A DNA stretch of 64,000 nt from JAICMB01 sp035295125 (GTDB lineage Bacteria; Acidobacteriota; Terriglobia; Bryobacterales; Bryobacteraceae): positions 62,001 to 126,000 of the forward strand of contig DATGJP010000115.1 of assembly GCA_035295125.1 (NCBI GenBank), written 5' to 3'. The notes under the pieces were generated by a model. It had not been told where the DNA came from, did no database searches, and saw nothing but the letters and a program-made list of their open reading frames with translations. Shown here piece by piece: positions 6,934-14,953 of this stretch. Made by a program: the position numbers and the translations under genes. Positions within the stretch are counted from its first letter, which is position 1, and each line of letters starts with the position of its first letter.

Positions 6934-7755
6934 TTTTGCGCGACACAGTTCGGCGAAGAACCATGCCGCATCCGACCATTCGGCGCGAATCGATATATGC
7001 CAGGTCTGGCCTGACCGGAATGAGAACACGATTGCGCGCGCTTCCGCGTCGAATGCGAGCGCTGATAGCGCTGCCGGCCGGCCATAGCGGGCGATAAGGC
7101 CATACCGGTCGTATCCACCCCTGATGCGATCCGAAATCCAGAGGATGCGCCGATCCGTCAACGCAACGAAATCACCGCAAGCCCACCGCCGAAACGAAAG
7201 CCAGCCAAACCGCCTTGGAAGCTCAGCCGGGGGCTGAAAGAAGCTCGCCCGAATGAATTCGCCTTCATCGATCTGGCTGTGTCGAGCATTGCGGAATTTG
7301 ATGTCCAGTTCCGGCCCGAACTTTTGCTCAACGCCGCTGCCAGCGCCACCCGGCGGAAACACCGACGAGCGTAGCCTCTGCAAGAACCGGTCAACAGGAC
7401 GCGAGGAACGCGTGTTGTAGGGCAGGGTCAGGGTCGCATCACCATGATGAATGTGAATCCAGCCGATCAGCAATGCGTGGCCCGATTCGATTGTGCTAAT
7501 GCTCGCCACTGGGGCCACAACGGGCGGAGCCGTGGTTTGAGGATGAGAAAACATCGTCAGACGCAATGCACCCAGAAGGAGGACGCGCGGAGGAGTAGCT
7601 CGGCCAAACCAAGCCGGCTCGTCCAGCGGGAGAAACAGACCGCCAACAATGTCCTCATCCGCGCCGGTCAAGCCGAAATCATCCGGAGCATCGGACAGCG
7701 CGTTGATTTCATAGGGAAAACGATAATGCCGTGAATCAACCGGCGTCGCGATCAT
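6910..7755 (-). CDS. Unrecognised protein, possible PH-like C-terminal domain, follows dynamin gene
   Basis: 281 residues; starts 4 bases after the stop of the upstream dynamin gene, so very likely the second gene of that operon. I do not recognise the full-length family. The C-terminal part (about 185-270) reads GDFVALTDRRILWISD, then RYGLIARYGRP, AIVFSFRSGQTWHISI and an amphipathic tail, a pattern like bacterial PH-like (YokE/bPH) domains: two short beta runs with TDRRIL. The middle has SGHALLIGWIHIHHGDATL. No signal peptide or membrane segment. A lipid-binding partner for the dynamin would fit but this is inference. It overlaps the convergent ATPase gene by 24 bases. Confidence 0.7.
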   Translation of the reverse strand: MIATPVDSRHYRFPYEINALSDAPDDFGLTGADEDIVGGLFLPLDEPAWFGRATPPRVLLLGALRLTMFSHPQTTAPPVVAPVASISTIESGHALLIGWIHIHHGDATLTLPYNTRSSRPVDRFLQRLRSSVFPPGGAGSGVEQKFGPELDIKFRNARHSQIDEGEFIRASFFQPPAELPRRFGWLSFRRWACGDFVALTDRRILWISDRIRGGYDRYGLIARYGRPAALSALAFDAEARAIVFSFRSGQTWHISIRAEWSDAAWFFAELCRAKLVATGHM

Positions 7756-7759
7756 GGCT

Positions 7760-9835
7760 TCACATCATCCGAGCGGACGTTTCGCAGGTTGAATGAGCGT
7801 CGCCGTCGGTTGCGTCTGGCGTGTGGATGCCTGCCAGATCAGCGGCGATCCGCAGCCGCATCTCCGGCGAAACCGTCGTACGCGCCATCAGGCGCTCTAA
7901 CTGCGCCCTTTCGGGCCCAGCGTGCGATTCGAAGATCTCGGTGATTTTCTTCAGGCTTGAGCGAGCCCACGCCTGCAGTAAACGTGCATACGACGTGAAA
8001 GCAGCCTCAATCTCGGTTGCCTGCGTCTTCAATTGACGCTTGGCACGGTACAGGAAGATCCGACGCGCAAAAAGGACAATGCCGGGACGCTCGACCTTCA
8101 CGTCAACTCGACTCAGATCGATTTGCGGCAGTTCACGAAAAGTCGCGGCGAACTTATCCGGCTCCAAACCGTTCGTTTCATGAAGGACTTGCCCGGCCTT
8201 CCGCATGGCCTCGGACAGGTCTTGCGCGAGGCCCACGAGGCATTGGTGCACAGCAGCGGCCTGCTCCGCCGCAAGTGCTTTGAGGGCTTCCCGGACGGTC
8301 TCGGCGATCCGGGAACTCGCGATCTGAGCAGAAATTCGAGCCAACTCCAGTTCGGCTTGCTCGATGGCCACCTCGGGACCGATATTGCGCAAATCATCCG
8401 TGAGTTCGTAACACTTCTTCTCGGTTTCAGAAATCTGCCCGGCCACGGATCGCAGGGCTTTCTCGGCCGCCTCGAGATCCGCTTGGGAAACGTTTGTTGC
8501 CGTCGAGCCATCCAGCTTCGCGGACAGAGCCGCTTCCACGCTATCTCTCAAGACCCCGATCTTGCGTTTGACTGCTGTCGTTCCCAGTTCCCGATACCTG
8601 GAATAGAGCGGTTCGATTTCCGCATCGAACCATGCCTCCATGATTTCGCGGCAGGAAGGGAGCACGCTCACGGGATAGACCGGCACGTCAATGCCGAGCT
8701 GCGTTCTCACATGACCGCGGATGTACTGAACGGCGCGGTCGCGGTCTGCGGGCCCAATCAGGTCGGATTTGCTGAGGAGTATCAAAGCCGGAATCCCGTC
8801 CAAGTACAGCGTGTGGATCAACTGGACGTCTTCAGGGCTGAGCGTTGCGCTGGCATTGATCAGCACGAGACCGAGGTCGCATTCCGGGAGATATGCCTTG
8901 GTCTCGGCCGCGCCTGCTGTGGCGAGAGAACCCAAGCCAGGCGTATCGACGAAAACGATGCCCTCACTCAGCCGGTCCGATAGCATGGATACGACGATGC
9001 GCGCGACCCCCTTCGTGTTCCCGGAATTGCAGTCCTCCGTGACGAACTCGCCGATCTCGGCGAGATCGTAGATCTTCTCCTGTCCACTGGCGAAGGAAAC
9101 GATAGCGCTGGGCGGACCATATGTGAGGCGCGTTGGAACCGATGTAACGGGATTCACGCCTACCGGAAGAACATCCAGGCCGGTGATGGCGTTCAACAGT
9201 GATGACTTGCCGGAACTGACCTGACCGAACACAGCAATCTCAAATCGCGGCGCAGAGAGCCGGTCCACGATGTGTGCCAATGCGGAGCGGAACTCAACAA
9301 ATCCGTACTCGGAGACGATGCGCTCCAGTTTCTTCAAAAGCACGACGTGATCGCCGGTTACGGCTAGCCGGTCCAATCGGTCTGCCAGGTCGCGTCCGGG
9401 AGATTGCGCAAGGAACACATTCAGGCTCTCCATGAGATTTTGCAACTCGGTGGAAAAGCCATTTAGTTCCGGGATCAGCTCCGGAGGCACGGGGCCGTAT
9501 CCCGCAAGATCCTTCGGACTTGCTTCTTGGAGCGCCACGCGAATGAACGAAAGGTGCACGCGCAGGGCGTGAATGGCTTCGAATTGTGGACCGGGGACAT
9601 AGAGACCTAGACCCGCGACAGCGCGAAGCATTTGAGAGCGCGCCCGCGCAATATAATCGCGGACGACGCGTTCCTGCGCCGGTGTAAAGTTCACGACGTA
9701 CTTTGGAAATGGCGACTTGGAGAATGAGGCCGCTAAGACGGCTTCCATCTCGGAAAGAAGCTTGTCCACGTACTGCAACGCGGACAGCAGCCGACGTTGG
9801 TGCGATTCATTGAGACCGCTCTGGCTATCGCTCAT
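7760..9835 (-). CDS. Dynamin-like GTPase A behind a fluoride riboswitch
   Basis: 691 residues from the ATG at 9835, chosen because GAGG lies seven bases before it. A longer frame upstream would run through the 5' leader. G1 P-loop VFGQVSSGKSS (around 204-211), G2 region PVTSVPTRLT (231 onward), G3 DTPG at 297-300, G4 LSKSD near 355. The family is the bacterial dynamin-like / Era-type large GTPase that bends or fuses membranes. The N-terminal 190 residues are helical, as is the long part after the GTPase domain (about 430-640); a short hydrophobic stretch PGIVLFARRIFLYR near 600 could touch the membrane. A fluoride aptamer lies 111 bases upstream. Second gene of the operon is the possible PH-like protein. 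Confidence 0.9.
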   Translation of the reverse strand: MSDSQSGLNESHQRRLLSALQYVDKLLSEMEAVLAASFSKSPFPKYVVNFTPAQERVVRDYIARARSQMLRAVAGLGLYVPGPQFEAIHALRVHLSFIRVALQEASPKDLAGYGPVPPELIPELNGFSTELQNLMESLNVFLAQSPGRDLADRLDRLAVTGDHVVLLKKLERIVSEYGFVEFRSALAHIVDRLSAPRFEIAVFGQVSSGKSSLLNAITGLDVLPVGVNPVTSVPTRLTYGPPSAIVSFASGQEKIYDLAEIGEFVTEDCNSGNTKGVARIVVSMLSDRLSEGIVFVDTPGLGSLATAGAAETKAYLPECDLGLVLINASATLSPEDVQLIHTLYLDGIPALILLSKSDLIGPADRDRAVQYIRGHVRTQLGIDVPVYPVSVLPSCREIMEAWFDAEIEPLYSRYRELGTTAVKRKIGVLRDSVEAALSAKLDGSTATNVSQADLEAAEKALRSVAGQISETEKKCYELTDDLRNIGPEVAIEQAELELARISAQIASSRIAETVREALKALAAEQAAAVHQCLVGLAQDLSEAMRKAGQVLHETNGLEPDKFAATFRELPQIDLSRVDVKVERPGIVLFARRIFLYRAKRQLKTQATEIEAAFTSYARLLQAWARSSLKKITEIFESHAGPERAQLERLMARTTVSPEMRLRIAADLAGIHTPDATDGDAHSTCETSARMM

Positions 9836-9911
9836 GACAGACCTCGTAGTAAGCGCAAAGGCCGCGAGCCCGCGGAGCCTTACAGGCAAGCATCTCGCGA
9901 TCGGGCGCAGC

Positions 9912-9939
9912 GAAGTCGCGATCCGTTTTGCGCGACTTC
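9912..9939 (-). other. Inverted repeat in the leader of dynamin A
   Basis: On the minus strand GAAGTCGCG and CGCGACTTC form nine perfect pairs around a 10-base loop, directly downstream of the fluoride aptamer. No T run follows, so it is not a typical terminator. It could be part of the switch's expression platform; this is inference. Confidence 0.5.
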
Positions 9940-9945
9940 CGTAAA

Positions 9946-9998
9946 AGCAGGAGTCATCTGCCCGAGCGGGCGGTTCAATGGGTGAACTCCAACACCCG
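9946..9998 (-). promoter_or_regulatory. Fluoride riboswitch aptamer 3, upstream of dynamin A
   Basis: Minus strand: P1 GGGTG with CACCC (9997-9993 / 9984-9980), loop TTGGAGTT, then ATTGAACC, P3 GCCC with GGGC, and AGATGACTCCTGC. The pseudoknot GGAGT with ACTCC (9990-9986 / 9954-9950) is perfect. The 3' end TGATGACTCCT-like run is close to the textbook consensus. The first loop base is U where the consensus has A. It lies over 110 bases ahead of the GTPase start. The region is divergent with the metallophosphoesterase gene, whose transcript may begin inside or after it. Confidence 0.85.
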
Positions 9999-10043
9999 AT
10001 TCGATTATCCTGCGATCACAGAAGCGCGGTCAAACCTAAGCCT

Positions 10044-10754
10044 ATGCGACTCGCCGTAGTTTCGGACATTCACGCGAATTGGGAAGCTCTTTCGTCATTG
10101 CCCGGCGGCTATGACGAGTTGTGGGTGCTCGGCGATCTTGTCAACTACGGTCCAAATCCGGTCGAAGTGGTCGAATTCATTCGGGCCAACGCGGCCGTGG
10201 TCGTTCAGGGCAATCATGATCATTCCGTCGGCTTCGGCGTTGAACCGCAATGCTCGCCGCGTTATCGGGACATGGCGCGCGAAACAGGACTATTTACCGC
10301 TGCGGCGTTGTCCGAGGGTCAGAAAGCGTACTTGCGCCGTCTGCCGACTTGTGTCGAACGAGAGGTAGTCGGCTGCCAGTTTTTCTTGTGCCATGCGGCG
10401 CCTTCGAACCCACTCTTTTCCTACCGTGGTCCTGATTCGCCAGAATGGGTTTCCGAGGTGGAGCGCCTTGGAGCCGACGTGCTCTTGGTGGGACATACTC
10501 ATTTGCCTTTCATCCAGAGCGTCGGAAGATGCCAGGTCGTTAACCCCGGAAGTGTCGGGCAGCCAAAGAACGGCTCGCCTCGCGCGTGTTATGCCGTTTG
10601 GGAGGACGGGATCGTGCAAGTGCAAAGTTTTGAGTATCCAGTGAACATAACCATCGAAAAGCTACGATCTTTGCCGCTAAGCAACCAGGTCCGTCAGGAT
10701 CTCGCCGCTATGCTAAGGACAGGTTGTACTCCTCAAGACCGCGACGTTTCTTGA
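10044..10754 (+). CDS. Calcineurin-like metallophosphoesterase
   Basis: 236 residues from ATG 10044. All family motifs are present: SDIHANWEAL (metal site 1), LGDLVNYGPNP, QGNHDHS, FLCHAAP, GHTHLPF. This is the ApaH/PrpE/YfcE-like group (COG0639/0622) that hydrolyses phosphodiesters or nucleotide polyphosphates with two metals. It lies between two dynamin genes, divergent from one and convergent with the other (8 bases between the stops). It has no own aptamer on the plus strand that I can find. Substrate unknown. A link to fluoride could be that dimetal phosphatases are themselves inhibited by fluoride; that is inference. Confidence 0.85.
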   Translation: MRLAVVSDIHANWEALSSLPGGYDELWVLGDLVNYGPNPVEVVEFIRANAAVVVQGNHDHSVGFGVEPQCSPRYRDMARETGLFTAAALSEGQKAYLRRLPTCVEREVVGCQFFLCHAAPSNPLFSYRGPDSPEWVSEVERLGADVLLVGHTHLPFIQSVGRCQVVNPGSVGQPKNGSPRACYAVWEDGIVQVQSFEYPVNITIEKLRSLPLSNQVRQDLAAMLRTGCTPQDRDVS

Positions 10755-10761
10755 AAACGTA

Positions 10762-12453
10762 TTATTCCTCATGGCACGCGCATTCACGCAACGCGACTTC
10801 CGCTGCCCGGATGCTCTCAAGATCCTGCTGTATCAGCGGCGCTTCCAGCCGGTTATGAGACAGCAGGTTTTCGACGGTTGTCATCAGCTCCTCCAGCTGC
10901 GCGTCCGCTTGCTGTTGGAGCGCGATGATTGAGCCGTTTACATTCTCTTCCCACTGCGAGGTAAAGCGTGACAGGTTCTTGAATACCTCATAGGGCAGCC
11001 TGCGGTTGATCAGATGCCGCCGGACCCACCCGCCTACGAGCCACATCGGAACCAAGACGCCAAGCAGCTCCCAGTTGTGGTCGAAGACCCGTCCAATGTG
11101 CACATCCGGGGAGCACGGCTCTTCCACGTCGATGCTCATCTCAGTGATTCGCAGCGGAACGCCAAAAGCGCGCATAGTCCGTTCCGAGAGCCGGCGCTGG
11201 AAATCCTGAAGTGAGCGTGTGAGCTGACCTTGAACCGACTCCATCGGACCCAGCAACGCCTTTCGTTTCTTACTGGAAATGTGCCGGAGTTCCCGTCCGA
11301 GCGAATCGTCAAGCCAGGTCTGGAACGCAGAAATCACGGACGAGAGATTCCTGGTCCACGCTGTATAGCCGCGTTCGAGTTCCGGCGAGAGGCGATGCAG
11401 TATGGATTTGTCCTCTACGTCCAACTCTTTCTCGATGGTACGGCGCGCGGCGCCCATCGCATGCTTCGCGATTAATCGTAACTGCAACTTCGTTTCTTCA
11501 ATGAAACTGCGCTCCCCAAGGACGACTTGATTCAACGCGTGGCGTTCGTCGTCGAGCGCCGCCGCCGACTTCAGCGCGAGAGTCAGATAGTCGTCGCACT
11601 GCTGAAGAAGGGTCCGTAATTTACGGTCGCGAATGGAGCATTGCATATCCCTGAACCTGGCCTGCGCGGGTAAGATCAGGTTCGACTGCACGTTCCGTTT
11701 CAATTCCTCGTTCCCGGGTCGTGCGGAATACGGAAATACGGAAGGGGCAGGAACGAACTGCCGCTGCAGTTGCTCGTTAACAAATTCCTCCACCTGGCAG
11801 CATTCGCCGCTCGTGAGCGTATCCGTCTTGGTCAATAGCACTGCAACGTGAGGTGTGTATTCGTAAAGACTGCGTATGAGCGCGACGTCTTTTTCTGAGA
11901 GAGGCGGGTCCACGCCAATGGCCACAAGCGCCAGGCCAACGTGCGGGAGCCAGGAAAGCGACGTTTCGGTATTATGCGCGAATACGCTATCCAGCCCCGG
12001 TGTGTCGATGAATCGTATATTTCGAAAGCGCTCCAGCGATGGAAGATGGATCGTGACCAGGGCGACCTGCTTTCGGTTCTCGGGGTTCTCGGACTCGGTG
12101 ATATACCAAGAAATCGCCGTCGCGGGAATGGTCTCATGCGTTCCGTCGAGGAACTTGACCGTCATGATCTCCTGCGGTGCATAAGCTATTTCCGTTACGA
12201 CCGCCGTAACCGGGACAACTCCAACCGGGAGGAGATCGCGACCCAACAGGTCATTCAGAAACGTGCTCTTTCCGGCTTTGAAGCGCCCCAGAATCGCTAT
12301 GCGAACGAAAGGCTCGGCTTGCAAGGCGCGGCAGGTTCTCAGGACCGGGCGTAGCGAGGCGATGGCATATCGGTCAATGATGTCGGCGGCCAGAGCAATC
12401 GTGTCTTGCGTGGGCTTCGCGGGGCAGGATCGATTTGGCGGGCTTGAAATCAT
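10762..12453 (-). CDS. Dynamin-like GTPase B behind a fluoride riboswitch
   Basis: 563 residues. G1 GRFKAGKS at 56-63, G2 PVTAVVTEI at 81-89, G3 DTPGLDS at 150-156, G4 TKTD at 208-211. The long C-terminal part is helical (assembly and stalk), and a hydrophobic run WELLGVLVPMWLVGGWVRR near residue 475 looks like a membrane-inserting paddle. It is shorter and clearly not a copy of dynamin A, so the two may form a heterodimer as is known for paired bacterial dynamins. The start ATG is immediately preceded by GGAGCU, with only two bases between GGAG and AUG, and is buried in a hairpin of the fluoride switch. Last gene of its transcript; convergent with the phosphoesterase. Confidence 0.9.
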   Translation of the reverse strand: MISSPPNRSCPAKPTQDTIALAADIIDRYAIASLRPVLRTCRALQAEPFVRIAILGRFKAGKSTFLNDLLGRDLLPVGVVPVTAVVTEIAYAPQEIMTVKFLDGTHETIPATAISWYITESENPENRKQVALVTIHLPSLERFRNIRFIDTPGLDSVFAHNTETSLSWLPHVGLALVAIGVDPPLSEKDVALIRSLYEYTPHVAVLLTKTDTLTSGECCQVEEFVNEQLQRQFVPAPSVFPYSARPGNEELKRNVQSNLILPAQARFRDMQCSIRDRKLRTLLQQCDDYLTLALKSAAALDDERHALNQVVLGERSFIEETKLQLRLIAKHAMGAARRTIEKELDVEDKSILHRLSPELERGYTAWTRNLSSVISAFQTWLDDSLGRELRHISSKKRKALLGPMESVQGQLTRSLQDFQRRLSERTMRAFGVPLRITEMSIDVEEPCSPDVHIGRVFDHNWELLGVLVPMWLVGGWVRRHLINRRLPYEVFKNLSRFTSQWEENVNGSIIALQQQADAQLEELMTTVENLLSHNRLEAPLIQQDLESIRAAEVALRECACHEE

Positions 12454-12477
12454 AGCTCCACAAGAAGTAGGAGCTAT
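12452..12477 (-). promoter_or_regulatory. Hairpin covering ribosome site and start of dynamin B
   Basis: Minus strand: ATAGCTCC-T-AC, loop TTCTT, GTGGAGCTAT. Ten pairs with one bulged T. The 5' arm is the conserved aptamer strand; the 3' arm contains the GGAG ribosome site and the AU of the start codon. It should form without fluoride and hide the start, and open when fluoride traps the aptamer. No T run follows, so control is probably of translation. Confidence 0.7.
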
Positions 12478-12525
12478 CGTTCCCGAAGTGTTTCGGGACG
12501 GTTAATGGTGAGACTCCATCACCTT
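12467..12525 (-). promoter_or_regulatory. Fluoride riboswitch aptamer 4, upstream of dynamin B
   Basis: Minus strand: GGTG (12523-12520) - ATGGAGTCT - CACC (12510-12507), then ATTAACC, P3 (GTCCCGAA...TTCGGGA), then ACGATAGCTCCTAC. Loop GGAGT pairs with GCTCC with one G-U. The AUGG loop start is intact. Its 3' strand and following hairpin are nearly the same as at eno (ATAGCTCCTAC ... CTTGTGG-AGCT), which suggests that the two leaders share an origin. Confidence 0.93.
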
Positions 12526-12736
12526 AAGCACCAATGTAGCATGGGGTAGCGGGTGTGCGTTCATCGTCCGACTCTGCCAAAACGCGGTCTCCAATAGAAA
12601 GCGGTCGCCGGGACCTGACTCTTTAGTGTAAATTGCATTGCTGTTCAACTGTTCGTGGATGTAATCGAACTGCAATCATTTGTTCAACCCCTCGAAACGC
12701 CTGGAATATATAGTTTGAGAACTCCAAGGAGAACTC

Positions 12737-14335
12737 ATGTCTGCAGCCGCTGCACCCGCGTTGGTACAAGAGAAACTTTCGAAACGCCCGAGCAAACTCG
12801 GGATCTTGATCTTCGGCTTATTCTTACTTGTCGGCGTCATCTATACCGCGATGAGCCTGGCCTCCGATCTTTCCGGGGTGCGCACCTCTTCGGCTCTTCC
12901 GTTCATCCTGCTCGGTGTAGCTCTGCTGGTCGCCCTGGGCTTCGAGTTTGTCAATGGGTTTCACGACACGGCCAACGCCGTCGCTACGGTGATCTACACA
13001 CACTCTATGGAGCCTCACATGGCGGTCGCCTGGTCCGGAATGTGGAACTTCATCGGAGTGATGTATTCCACCGGCGCCGTTGCTTTCACCATCATCTCGC
13101 TGCTGCCCGTCGAGTTGATTCTGCAGGTCGGCAGCGGCGCAGGATTCGCAATGGTATTCGCCCTTCTGCTCGCGGCCATTATCTGGAACCTCGGTACGTG
13201 GTACTTGGGACTCCCGGCTTCGAGTTCCCACACCTTAATCGGTTCCATCATCGGTGTCGGCGTTGCCAACCAGCTAATGTCTCCCAAGACCGGAACCAGC
13301 GGAGTAGATTGGTCGCAAGCCATGGGAGTAGGACGGACGTTGCTGGTCTCACCCGTGTTCGGCTTTGTCGTCGCCGGTCTTCTGCTGCTCGTCGCTAAAG
13401 CCGTGATCAAGGACCGCCGGTTGTACGAAGCGCCCAAGGGAGAAGAACCACCGCCGTTCTGGATTCGCGGGCTTCTCATGTTGACCTGCACCGGCGTCAG
13501 TTTCTTCCACGGCTCCAACGACGGGCAGAAAGGGATGGGATTGATCATGCTGATCCTGATTGGAACCGTCCCGACGGCCTACGCACTCAATCATGCCGTC
13601 ACCGAGGCCCAAACCGCCGATTTCATGGCGGTTTCACAGCAAACCGTTCAAGTGCTCAATCGTTACGTCACCCCCGCCGCAATGATTGGCGACCCGCGCG
13701 ATACGCTGACAGACTACATCCGCACCAAGCAGTTCTCCGAGAACACGGTGCTCGCCCTGCGTTCGATCGTGAACGACCTCAGTAATGAAGCCGGCATGTA
13801 CAAAGCGCTCGCCAAGGTCCCCGCGGACCGCATGCGCAATTTCAGGAATGACATGTACGTCGTAAGCGAATCGCTGAAGCTGATCCAGAAGTCGGGCAAA
13901 GCGGCGTTCACGCCGGCCGAGATGCAACTCCTCGGCAATTACAAGAGACACGTCGATCTCGCCACCAAGTTCATTCCACCATGGGTCAAAGTAGCAGTGG
14001 CGCTGGCTCTCGGTCTTGGAACGATGATTGGCTGGAAGCGCATCGTCGTCACGGTCGGAGAGAAGATCGGGAAAGAGCACCTCACATACGGACAAGGCGC
14101 GGCAGCCGAGATTACCGCCATGGCGACCATAGGCGCCGCGGACTACCTGGGACTGCCGGTCAGTACTACGCACGTACTTTCCTCCGGAGTCGGGGGAACG
14201 ATGGCGGCGAACGGATCGGGCCTGCAGTGGGGCACGATTCGTAACCTGGCGCTGGCCTGGGTTTTGACGCTCCCAGCTTCCATCATTCTGGCGGGATTTC
14301 TGTTCTGGGCGCTGCGTAGCGTGTTCCACGCCTAA
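12737..14335 (+). CDS. pit: PiT-family inorganic phosphate transporter
   Basis: 532 residues, inner membrane, low-affinity phosphate uptake with H+ or metal-phosphate. Both inverted signature repeats are present: GFEFVNGFHDTANAVAT (68-84) and FFHGSNDGQKGMG (about 256-268), with the paired C-terminal GLPVSTTHVLSSGVGG. A large cytoplasmic loop (about 290-410) lies between helices. It is divergent from dynamin B; 283 bases separate them. I looked for an aptamer for this gene in that space and found none. AAGGAG seven bases before the ATG supports the start. Whether it belongs to the fluoride island or only borders it is open. Confidence 0.93.
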   Translation: MSAAAAPALVQEKLSKRPSKLGILIFGLFLLVGVIYTAMSLASDLSGVRTSSALPFILLGVALLVALGFEFVNGFHDTANAVATVIYTHSMEPHMAVAWSGMWNFIGVMYSTGAVAFTIISLLPVELILQVGSGAGFAMVFALLLAAIIWNLGTWYLGLPASSSHTLIGSIIGVGVANQLMSPKTGTSGVDWSQAMGVGRTLLVSPVFGFVVAGLLLLVAKAVIKDRRLYEAPKGEEPPPFWIRGLLMLTCTGVSFFHGSNDGQKGMGLIMLILIGTVPTAYALNHAVTEAQTADFMAVSQQTVQVLNRYVTPAAMIGDPRDTLTDYIRTKQFSENTVLALRSIVNDLSNEAGMYKALAKVPADRMRNFRNDMYVVSESLKLIQKSGKAAFTPAEMQLLGNYKRHVDLATKFIPPWVKVAVALALGLGTMIGWKRIVVTVGEKIGKEHLTYGQGAAAEITAMATIGAADYLGLPVSTTHVLSSGVGGTMAANGSGLQWGTIRNLALAWVLTLPASIILAGFLFWALRSVFHA

Positions 14336-14503
14336 GTCGGGACGACGAGACGCCGCGCTCACCGTTACAACACCTGTTGAATCCGGCTTCCGGACTGTGC
14401 TACGGTGTTGCTTTTGGGGCAGCAAGCGCGGCATCTCTTTTGGCAACCGCGGCCAACCCCCTCGTCTGGGTCAGGACGTTTTCGTCGTTCCCGTTAAATA
14501 TTA

Positions 14504-14953
14504 ATGGAATCGATTCTCCAAGCACTAGGTGGGATACTGCTACGAGCCATCCCCACCGTAATTCTTCTCATTTTGGTCCACTTTTACCTCAAGCGGATGC
14601 TCTTTCGTCCGCTCGAGCAGACGCTGGCTAAACGTCGTGAACAAACCGAAGGCGCGCAGGAAGACGCACGCGACAGCCTCTCGCGTGCTGAAGAAAAAGC
14701 CGCCGTGTACGAATTGGCGTTGAAAGAAGCGCGCGCGGAAATGTACCGCGAACAGGAAGAAACGCGCCGACGCTGGCTCGATCACCAGGGATCACGAGTC
14801 GAAGAAGCCCGCCACCGTACTCACGAACTCATTCAACAAGCGAGCGAAAAGATCGCCCAGGAAACCGAAGAAGCAAAACGCGAGCTGGATTCCAGCAGCC
14901 ACATGCTCGCCCTACAGATCACTGAAGCGCTCGTCGCGCGGAGGGCGAAATGA
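14504..14953 (+). CDS. ATP synthase F0 subunit b' (or second b)
   Basis: 149 residues: one membrane helix (AIPTVILLILVHFYLKRMLF, about 15-34), then a long charged coiled coil (HRREQTEGAQEDARDSLSRAE-type). This is the peripheral stalk subunit. It has no signal peptide, unlike the next gene. Two different b-type subunits in tandem (b and b') occur in several phyla. It is the first gene of the operon; the next starts at an ATG overlapping its stop. No strong ribosome site is visible before ATG 14504 (AATATTA). Confidence 0.85.
   Translation: MESILQALGGILLRAIPTVILLILVHFYLKRMLFRPLEQTLAKRREQTEGAQEDARDSLSRAEEKAAVYELALKEARAEMYREQEETRRRWLDHQGSRVEEARHRTHELIQQASEKIAQETEEAKRELDSSSHMLALQITEALVARRAK

Noticed and set aside
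8033..8983. Plus-strand open frame of 316 codons opposite dynamin A
   Set aside because: Antisense to a certain GTPase gene; composition is typical of a shadow frame.
9941..9998. A plus-strand regulatory element for the phosphoesterase gene
   Set aside because: The conserved bases and pseudoknot read correctly only on the minus strand, so I assign the aptamer to dynamin A.
12526..12736. A fluoride aptamer for the phosphate transporter on the plus strand
   Set aside because: I looked for GG-N-GAUGG and the CUCCUA partner on this strand and found none; the only motif in the region belongs to dynamin B on the other strand.
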